Made by a program: the position numbers and the translations under genes. DNA of 6,115 nucleotides from Erysipelotrichaceae bacterium (GTDB taxonomy: Bacteria > Bacillota_I > Bacilli_A > Erysipelotrichales > Erysipelotrichaceae): positions 1 through 6,115 of the forward strand of contig JAHHRC010000078.1 in NCBI GenBank assembly GCA_020026035.1, read 5' to 3'. Under the pieces are notes generated by a model. The model was given only the letters and a program-made list of their open reading frames with translations. It did no database searches and had not been told where the DNA came from. The stretch's first letter is position 1. Every line of letters starts with the position of its first letter. Below, one piece after another: positions 1-5,139 of the stretch.

Positions 1-26
1 CCACAAACACGTACTCCTTTGTAAAA

Positions 27-55
27 ACTTCACAAGTCTCAATTTGTGATATACT
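27..55 (+). promoter_or_regulatory. Sigma-A type promoter of the TetR-family gene, extended -10
   Basis: A -10 box TATACT lies at 50-55, preceded by TGA (TG at 47-48), giving an extended -10. A weak -35 is either ACTTCA at 27-32 (17-bp spacer) or TTCACA at 29-34 (15-bp spacer). An AAAGGAG ribosome site follows at 68-74, so the leader is only about 20 nt. Read from sequence only; the start point is inferred. Confidence 0.65.
30..49. promoter_or_regulatory. Candidate operator dyad TCACAA-N8-TTGTGA
   Basis: Perfect 6-bp inverted arms at 30-35 and 44-49 with an 8-bp spacer sit exactly between the -35 and -10 boxes of the TetR-family gene. A repressor bound here would block polymerase. TetR-family proteins commonly repress their own genes through such dyads, so autoregulation is the simplest inference. 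The arms are short enough that chance is possible. Confidence 0.4.
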
Positions 56-81
56 TATCTTTGTAAAAAAGGAGACTTGCG

Positions 82-717
82 ATGAATAAAATTACAAATC
101 GTAAAAAACAAGCGATTGCCACAAAACTAAAAATCATTCAAACCGCTTTAGAGTTCTACAAGCTCTACCCAAGCGATCAAATAAAAGTCACAGACATCTG
201 TGAAGAAGCCAACGTATCCGTTGGAGCCTTCTACCACCACTTTGAATCCAAAGATGCCATCATTGCCATCGCCTACCAATCCTTAGATGAACTCATCGTA
301 TCCAACGTGGAAGAACAACAATTCGACAACCACCTCGATCGATGCCTTGCGGTCTTCTTAGAAGCCACTAAAATCATCAACGAATATGGCTATAGCTTTG
401 TCGCATCGGCCTATAAAGTCATGTTAACAAACTTTGATCACTCCACCTTCTCAACCGCTCGTACCTCCTTCCAACTCATTGAACAATGCATTATTCATGC
501 CATTGAAGAAAACGAAATCAAACCACAAGCCTCCACAAAAGACGTTGCCGAATACCTTATGGCAACCGGTCGTGGTGTCTTATTTGACTGGTGTTTACAC
601 AAAGGAAACTACGATGTCATTAACGCAATGGACGATGTCATTCGTTTAAACCTTGAAGGCTTTAAACACCAAGAAAACATTGCATTACCTACACTAAAGA
701 AAGAAGCGCAATCTTAA
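82..717 (+). CDS. TetR/AcrR-family transcriptional regulator
   Basis: Predicted DNA-binding repressor of 211 residues, a usual length for the family. The N-terminal TetR_N domain covers about residues 15-62. Its helix-turn-helix is about residues 36-54 (VTDICEEANVSVGAFYHHF), followed by the typical ESKDAI stretch. The C-terminal two thirds is a mostly helical, variable ligand-binding and dimerisation region that I cannot assign to a known effector. The ATG start is supported by AAAGGAG seven bases upstream and an extended -10 promoter before that. The gene is monocistronic: a terminator overlaps its last codons, and the downstream gene is convergent. A dyad in its own promoter suggests autoregulation (inference). 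The regulated partner is probably to the left of the window or elsewhere. The family call is firm; the target is unknown. Confidence 0.92.
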   Translation: MNKITNRKKQAIATKLKIIQTALEFYKLYPSDQIKVTDICEEANVSVGAFYHHFESKDAIIAIAYQSLDELIVSNVEEQQFDNHLDRCLAVFLEATKIINEYGYSFVASAYKVMLTNFDHSTFSTARTSFQLIEQCIIHAIEENEIKPQASTKDVAEYLMATGRGVLFDWCLHKGNYDVINAMDDVIRLNLEGFKHQENIALPTLKKEAQS

Positions 718-728
718 CGCTTCTTTTT
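700..728 (+). terminator. Rho-independent terminator of the TetR-family gene
   Basis: The 9-bp perfect stem AAAGAAGCG (700-708) / CGCTTCTTT (718-726) has a 9-nt loop and runs into a T-rich tract on the + strand (724-728, then CTTT). The left arm encodes the final Lys-Glu-Ala codons and the stop codon lies in the loop, so the terminator is partly inside the coding sequence. Confidence 0.8.
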
Positions 729-740
729 CTTTGTACCAAT

Positions 741-767
741 TAAAAAACGGTACTACGTAAGTACCGT
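741..767 (-). terminator. Rho-independent terminator of the convergent membrane-protein gene
   Basis: The 8-bp perfect stem ACGGTACT (747-754) / AGTACCGT (760-767) has a 5-nt loop. Read on the minus strand, the stem is followed by six T (741-746 are A-rich on +). It lies just beyond the stop codon of the minus-strand gene at 775, back to back with the terminator at 700-728. Confidence 0.85.
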
Positions 768-774
768 CATCGAT

Positions 775-1566
775 TTATACTAAGAAATACATGGAAGCTA
801 AAGCTAACAAGTTAATAATCATGAAGATCAATTGTTTCTTATCTTCTAGCATGCTTGTAACAAATGCTTCCCACTTTGTACCAGTGAAGTATGTTTCAAA
901 GTAATCCTTGTTGTAGATTTGAATTACCCCACCACCGAATGTTAAGGAATAAGCACGCATAACCATCCAATATTCAGGACCATATACAAGACCTAGAATC
1001 ACTGGAGTCGCAAGAATTCCTAAGTGTAAGAAGGCAACACCTGGCTTAAATTCAACCGCAACGAAGAACCAGTTCCAGAATGTATAAACAAGAGCCCAAA
1101 TCCAAGTAGCCGCAAATGCAACCTCACCAGATTCTGTGACTGCATAGTTGGTATAGAAGTTTCCTTCTGTATGCCAAGTAGATGTCATTAATACCAATGT
1201 AACAATCAAACCAAGACCAACCATAGCGTTGTATTTTTTACCACGCTTGAAATCAACCATAGTAGCTTCAAAGACATTAACTGCCATGAATGGAAGAATG
1301 ATCTTCGCAAATGTTTCACCAGACATCCAAATACCAAGCACTGGCAATAGAATCAAGATACGTGTAATGATTAATGTAGAAAGCTTTAACTTTTCAAAGA
1401 ACACTAAGTTCAATGAAGCTAATACGATAATTGGCAAAATAACTGTCAATGGCAAGTTACCAGCCAATGGATGGAACACCGTAATAGGTGTCACCACTAG
1501 GAACAACAATGTAAGAAGGATTAAAATCACTGTCTTATGTTCCTTATTTTGTAGATATTGTTTCAT
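775..1566 (-). CDS. Polytopic membrane protein of unknown function (possibly DUF5692-like)
   Basis: The 263-residue protein is very hydrophobic, with eight or nine predicted membrane segments at roughly residues 12-31, 38-57, 63-80, 84-104, 114-130, 148-171, 176-195, 198-217 and 244-262. A basic loop (KRGKK, about 107-111) separates the two halves and probably faces the cytoplasm. The second half is rich in aromatic residues inside or beside the membrane (TWIWALVYTFWNWFF; YWMVMRAYSLTFGGG). I do not see transporter nucleotide-binding, protease or kinase motifs. The pattern of tryptophans and asparagine followed by an RAxxLxF stretch recalls DUF5692 membrane proteins from memory, but this is unverified and no function is known to me. 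The start ATG has AGGGGG five bases upstream, and a near-consensus promoter lies about 77 bases further up. The gene appears monocistronic. Confidence 0.8.
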   Translation of the reverse strand: MKQYLQNKEHKTVILILLTLLFLVVTPITVFHPLAGNLPLTVILPIIVLASLNLVFFEKLKLSTLIITRILILLPVLGIWMSGETFAKIILPFMAVNVFEATMVDFKRGKKYNAMVGLGLIVTLVLMTSTWHTEGNFYTNYAVTESGEVAFAATWIWALVYTFWNWFFVAVEFKPGVAFLHLGILATPVILGLVYGPEYWMVMRAYSLTFGGGVIQIYNKDYFETYFTGTKWEAFVTSMLEDKKQLIFMIINLLALASMYFLV

Positions 1567-1587
1567 AATTTCCCCCTATGAATCTTA

Positions 1588-1630
1588 ACCGAATAGATTC
1601 ACTTGCCCTCTTAAGCAAACCTTATTCGGT
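1588..1630 (-). other. Structured 5' leader of the membrane-protein gene
   Basis: In the minus-strand leader, ACCGAATA (1630-1623) pairs with TATTCGGT (1595-1588), an 8-bp stem. A small inner hairpin, TTTGC (1619-1615) with GCAAG (1606-1602), sits inside it. Alternative pairings exist: GTGAAT (1602-1597) with ATTCAC (1634-1629), and TGAATC (1601-1596) with GATTCA (1584-1579) just before the ribosome site. It does not match any riboswitch class I can recall. It could be an mRNA-stability hairpin or a regulatory switch. Confidence 0.4.
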
Positions 1631-1642
1631 GAATGCTATTCT

Positions 1643-1671
1643 ATAGTATACCTACCCTATCACTTTGTCAA
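1643..1671 (-). promoter_or_regulatory. Near-consensus sigma-A promoter of the membrane-protein gene
   Basis: On the minus strand, a perfect -35 TTGACA (1671-1666), a 17-bp spacer and a -10 TACTAT (1648-1643) are present. The inferred start near 1636 gives a leader of about 70 nt. The -35 directly abuts the dyad at 1673-1696. Confidence 0.85.
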
Positions 1672-1672
1672 T

Positions 1673-1696
1673 CTTTTAACAAATAATTGTTTAAAG
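1673..1696. promoter_or_regulatory. 24-bp AT-rich dyad next to the -35 box
   Basis: Imperfect palindrome CTTT-T-AACAA-ATAA-TTGTT-T-AAAG: ten-base arms with one mismatched pair and a 4-bp centre. It ends one base upstream of the minus-strand -35 box and lies about 38 bp upstream of the recU -35 box. The position suits an activator site for the membrane-protein gene, or a shared regulator of both divergent promoters. The binding protein is unknown. Confidence 0.4.
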
Positions 1697-1733
1697 AATC
1701 ACAACCATTTCACTTCCTAAAAAATCCTTAATC

Positions 1734-1762
1734 TTCACACATCCGTCAATCACTTGTATAAT
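1734..1762 (+). promoter_or_regulatory. Sigma-A promoter of the recU–PBP operon
   Basis: A -35 TTCACA (1734-1739, one change from consensus), a 17-bp spacer and a perfect -10 TATAAT (1757-1762) are present. The inferred start is near 1769, leaving a leader of only about 15 nt before the ATG at 1784. Confidence 0.85.
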
Positions 1763-1783
1763 ATAAGATATGGATGTGATCAA

Positions 1784-2359
1784 ATGATAAAGTATCCAAA
1801 CGGATCAAAGCGTCAATACAACACAATTCGGACCACAACGTCCAACCGTGGTATGACCTTAGAAAAAGAAATAAATGTAACAAATGACTACTACTTAGAA
1901 CAAGATGTAGCAGTCATTCATAAAAAACCGACCCCAGTATCTATCGTAAAAGTCGACTACCCTGCCCGTAATAAGGCAAAGATTGTCGAAGCCTACTTTA
2001 AGGTACCAAGTACAACCGACTACAACGGTATTTATAGAGGTCGATACATTGACTTTGAAGCGAAGGAATGCGCCTCTTTAACAGCCTTTCCAATCAAATC
2101 CATACATGCCCATCAGATTAAACATCTCAAAGATGTAAAACGACATGGAGCAATTACATTTATTATTATTCGCTTCACAAAACTGGATGAAACCTACTAC
2201 ATCGACGCAAGTGAAATGATTGACTACATCGATACTTGTAATCGTTCTTCAATCCCATACACGTGGTTTGTTGAACATGGTACACTCATCCCTTACAACT
2301 ACGTAAAACCCGTTGATTATATCTCTGTCATTAATCAACGCTATCCTAAAGGAGAATAG
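1784..2359 (+). CDS. recU: Holliday junction resolvase RecU
   Basis: This 191-residue structure-selective endonuclease resolves four-way junctions in recombination and chromosome segregation in the cytoplasm. It matches Bacillus subtilis RecU along its length as I recall that sequence: an MIKYPNG start, NRGMTLE at 21-27, AVIHKKPTP at 43-51, then TTDYNGIYRGRYIDFEAKE at 77-95. Residues D79, E92 and K94 correspond to B. subtilis metal-site residues D88, E101 and K103, and R62 to its R71. The N-terminal arm is about nine residues shorter. The ATG at 1784 is chosen because an in-frame TTG at 1754 lies inside the -35/-10 region and cannot be on the transcript. The ribosome site (GGATG, about 8 bases upstream) is weak. 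It is first gene of an operon with the PBP, separated from it by 3 bp. Confidence 0.96.
   Translation: MIKYPNGSKRQYNTIRTTTSNRGMTLEKEINVTNDYYLEQDVAVIHKKPTPVSIVKVDYPARNKAKIVEAYFKVPSTTDYNGIYRGRYIDFEAKECASLTAFPIKSIHAHQIKHLKDVKRHGAITFIIIRFTKLDETYYIDASEMIDYIDTCNRSSIPYTWFVEHGTLIPYNYVKPVDYISVINQRYPKGE
2348..2354 (+). promoter_or_regulatory. Ribosome binding site of the PBP inside recU
   Basis: AAAGGAG lies within the last codons of recU, eight bases before the PBP ATG at 2363. With only 3 bp between the recU stop and this ATG, the arrangement favours translational coupling of the two genes. Confidence 0.8.
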
Positions 2360-2362
2360 TTT

Positions 2363-5005
2363 ATGACACAAAGAAAACCCGTGCGAAAGCCCCCGGTTAA
2401 GAAAAAACCAATTCAGAAAAAACGAAAAGTAAATCGTCGTAACCTTTGGACCATCATCCTTGCAATCTTCATTGCGATTGAATGCATTGGTGGCGCAACT
2501 GGTCTTGTTATGTGGGTTATGATGTCACAAGATAAACCAGAACTTCATGTAGAAGACTTCTTCTCTCCAGAAAGTTCGAAAATCTATGACCAAAACGGAG
2601 AATTCGTCGCCGATATTGGTATGCAACTACGTGACAATATCGCCTACAACGATTTATCCGAATGTGTCATCGATGCCTTTGTGGCAACCGAAGACTCAAG
2701 ATTCTTCACCCATAACGGCTTCGACGATGCCCGTTTTGCCAAAGCAATCTTAGAAAACTTAAAATCTAGAAAGTTCTCCCAAGGTGGTTCCACCTTTACC
2801 ATGCAGCTATGTAAATTAACATACTTCCAAAATGATAAAACCGGAGAACGCGCTAAGAAATCCGTTGAGTACAAAGTCCAACAGATCACCCTTGCTCGTG
2901 AACTTGAAAAACAAGCCGACAAGAAAGCCATCTTTGAACTCTACTTAAACAAACTAAACTTCGGTGGTAACCGCAATATCCGTGGAATCGAAAAAGCCGC
3001 TGAATACTATTACAACAAATCTTGTAGTGAATTAAACCTCCCAGAAGCAGCGATGCTTGCTGGTGTTATTAACTCACCTTACACCTATGACCCACATAAC
3101 TTCTTAGACTATGCAACGTCAAGAAGAAACACGGTTTTATACCTCATGCAACGCCATGGGTACATCACAAAAGAAGAAGCCAAACTTGCAAAAGCCGTCA
3201 AAGTCGAAGACACCCTTGCAGATCCAAACGCTTCCATTGGACGCAATGGCAACGCCTTTGCCTACCAATCCTACATTGATACAGTCATCAATGAAGCAAC
3301 CGACCTAACCGGCTATGACCCACTTACAACCGCAATGGACATCTACACCTTCTTAGACCGTAAGACACAAGCCCTTATGGATTCCATCCAAGAAGGCAAA
3401 CAAGAAAAAGTCCCATTCCCAGATGACTTAATCGAATGTGGAATGATCTCTTGTCGAAATGCGACCGGTGAAGTTGTGGCAATTGGTGGAGGAAGAAACT
3501 ATGGTCGAGGTGGTGCAATGTTACTAAACCATGCCACCCAACAATACAAACAACCAGGTTCTTGTATCAAACCAATCATTGACTACGCACCAGCCTTTGA
3601 ATACTTAGGTTGGGCAAGTGACCATGTCGTATTAGACCGCCCAATGGAATATCGTGGAACAGATATCGTTATTTCCAACTCCGATGGAAAATACCACGGA
3701 CAAGTTCCAGTCAAATACGCATTAGCTGTTTCCTTAAACATTCCAGCCATCGATGCCCTACAGCAATGCATCGACAAAGTCGGCTATCAAACCATGATGA
3801 ACTACATCAATGGCTTCAACTTCTCACAAATCAACGAATCCACATTTGACTTAGGCTATGCCATCGGTGGATCTAGCTTTGTCGCATCTCCAGAAGAAAT
3901 CATGGCCGCAAGTGCTTCAACCATGAATGGTGGATACTACATCAAACCACATACCATCGGTAAGATCGTCTTCCGTAATGGATTAATCCCACCGGTTGAA
4001 CCACAATACGAAAAGAAACAAGTCATGAGTGATGCGGCAGCTTACTTAACCGCACAACTCACCTATGAAGCCGTCCATACAGACCACTTCAACTTCTTAC
4101 AAATCTTGCAACGTCCATACCCTACCTATGCAAAGTCAGGTACATCCGACTGGGGAACACATGGACAACAATATGGCATTCCATTAATGGCTGCTAAGGA
4201 CAAATGGAACATCACCCAAACCGTAGACTACACAACCTGTGTCTGGGTTGGATATGAAAAAGGTGTCAAAGACAAAGGCACTTACTTCACAAATGCCAAA
4301 CAAAACCTAAACCTACAAGGAAACATTGGTTCCTTAGTCTTAGATTCATTAACCGGTGATACAACACCACAAGCTGTACCACGTCCAGAATCAGTCACAA
4401 ACATTACCCATATCCTAGGAACCTTCCCTTATGCAGAACCAGTTCCTGGTATGGATGAAAGCTTAATTACAACAGGTGAAATCAAAAAAGATTCCGCCAA
4501 ACTTGTACAAGCAGACTTAGTTGCAGTAGATAAACTTGCCTCCTTCGATGCGTCCATCGATAGTGACAAGAAACTAAAACTCCACTGGAACCCATATCCA
4601 GATCCTGAAAAACTAACCGTCGCACCAAACACCATGGATATCTCGTTATACCATGGCGATACAAAAGTGATGGAATACTACGGAAACCGTATGTTTGATT
4701 ACTCGTGGATCTTTGGCCCAATTCGATACAAAGCCAAGGTCATTCAAAACGGTGAAGTAAAAGCCACAATCGTTACCGAAAACAACGACCACGAACAAGT
4801 GATCGACGTAACACCAGGTACACCAATCCAAGTCATTGGGTACTACGGCTTTGAGTCAGGCGATGATCAATCCAATGAAATCCCACTCAACTTAACCGTA
4901 CCAGAAGAAGTCAAACCAACTGTTGAAGAGTCAAACAAAAATGAAATCGAAGTCAAAGTCGATGACAAACCAACAACAGAAGAAACCGTTGTAACAGTTG
5001 AATAA
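2363..5005 (+). CDS. Class A penicillin-binding protein (glycosyltransferase–transpeptidase)
   Basis: An 880-residue bifunctional murein synthase, PBP1A/PonA type, that polymerises lipid II and cross-links the stem peptides outside the membrane. A basic cytoplasmic tail (1-28) is followed by one membrane segment (about 30-54). The GT51 domain is about 70-250: EDSRFFTHNG (110-119) carries catalytic Glu110, GGSTFTMQ is 141-148, and IFELYLNKLNFGG is 190-202. The transpeptidase domain is about 330-675, with SCIK (S400, K403), SLN (457-459) and KSGT (591-594). The order and spacing resemble Staphylococcus aureus PBP2. The usual GT51 RKxxE reads YKVQQ (170-174), so the second catalytic Glu appears to be Gln174. 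After 675 comes an extension with a beta-rich, perhaps fibronectin-III-like module (about 735-845) and an acidic tail (848-880). It follows recU in an operon and ends at a strong terminator. Confidence 0.96.
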   Translation: MTQRKPVRKPPVKKKPIQKKRKVNRRNLWTIILAIFIAIECIGGATGLVMWVMMSQDKPELHVEDFFSPESSKIYDQNGEFVADIGMQLRDNIAYNDLSECVIDAFVATEDSRFFTHNGFDDARFAKAILENLKSRKFSQGGSTFTMQLCKLTYFQNDKTGERAKKSVEYKVQQITLARELEKQADKKAIFELYLNKLNFGGNRNIRGIEKAAEYYYNKSCSELNLPEAAMLAGVINSPYTYDPHNFLDYATSRRNTVLYLMQRHGYITKEEAKLAKAVKVEDTLADPNASIGRNGNAFAYQSYIDTVINEATDLTGYDPLTTAMDIYTFLDRKTQALMDSIQEGKQEKVPFPDDLIECGMISCRNATGEVVAIGGGRNYGRGGAMLLNHATQQYKQPGSCIKPIIDYAPAFEYLGWASDHVVLDRPMEYRGTDIVISNSDGKYHGQVPVKYALAVSLNIPAIDALQQCIDKVGYQTMMNYINGFNFSQINESTFDLGYAIGGSSFVASPEEIMAASASTMNGGYYIKPHTIGKIVFRNGLIPPVEPQYEKKQVMSDAAAYLTAQLTYEAVHTDHFNFLQILQRPYPTYAKSGTSDWGTHGQQYGIPLMAAKDKWNITQTVDYTTCVWVGYEKGVKDKGTYFTNAKQNLNLQGNIGSLVLDSLTGDTTPQAVPRPESVTNITHILGTFPYAEPVPGMDESLITTGEIKKDSAKLVQADLVAVDKLASFDASIDSDKKLKLHWNPYPDPEKLTVAPNTMDISLYHGDTKVMEYYGNRMFDYSWIFGPIRYKAKVIQNGEVKATIVTENNDHEQVIDVTPGTPIQVIGYYGFESGDDQSNEIPLNLTVPEEVKPTVEESNKNEIEVKVDDKPTTEETVVTVE

Positions 5006-5010
5006 CAAAC

Positions 5011-5070
5011 AAAGACAGAACACATCATGATTGCACATATTAATGCAATGTACGTGGTTCTGTCTTTTTT
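5011..5070 (+). terminator. Terminator of the recU–PBP operon
   Basis: The 11-bp perfect stem AAAGACAGAAC (5011-5021) / GTTCTGTCTTT (5057-5067) is followed by T residues to 5070. The long apical part folds again: ATTGCA (5030-5035) pairs with TGCAAT (5044-5049). On the opposite strand the T tract is interrupted, so it is mainly a + strand terminator. Confidence 0.88.
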
Positions 5071-5102
5071 CATTCACAAACCAAAACGCCTCAAAATACC
5101 AT

Positions 5103-5133
5103 AAAACGGCATAGAATCGCTTCCATACCGTTT
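5103..5133 (-). terminator. Probable terminator of the surface-protein gene
   Basis: On the minus strand AAACGG (5133-5128) pairs with CCGTTT (5109-5104). An imperfect inner stem (two mismatched pairs, GGAA/TTCT-type region) closes a GCGA loop, and TTTT follows (5106-5103). It lies seven bases beyond the surface-protein stop codon. The stem has mismatches and the T tract is short, so strength is uncertain. Confidence 0.55.
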
Positions 5134-5139
5134 CAATGT

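Larger units (their letters stand above)
17..69 (+). repeat. Direct repeat CTTTGTAAAAA flanking the promoter
   Basis: The 11-mer CTTTGTAAAAA occurs at 17-27 and again at 59-69, a spacing of 42 bp (about four helical turns), bracketing the promoter and the 30-49 dyad. The right copy runs into the ribosome site. It could be a pair of regulator half-sites, or coincidence in AT-rich DNA. Confidence 0.35.

Noticed and set aside
1229..1588. Plus-strand open frame opposite the membrane-protein gene
   Set aside because: The minus-strand gene has promoter, ribosome site, terminator and coherent membrane segments; this frame has none of these.
1588..1641. Known riboswitch or T-box leader
   Set aside because: No motif of the riboswitch or T-box classes I know is present, and the leader of about 70 nt is too short for most of them.
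1754..1783. Alternative TTG start for recU, adding ten residues
   Set aside because: The TTG and following codons are the -10 TATAAT region of the promoter and lie upstream of the inferred transcript start; the RecU family begins at the MIKYPNG sequence encoded from 1784.
4867..5073. Minus-strand small open frame with a hydrophobic, signal-like N-terminus
   Set aside because: Its start lies in the terminator hairpin and the rest is antisense to the acidic tail of the PBP; no ribosome site or promoter is evident.
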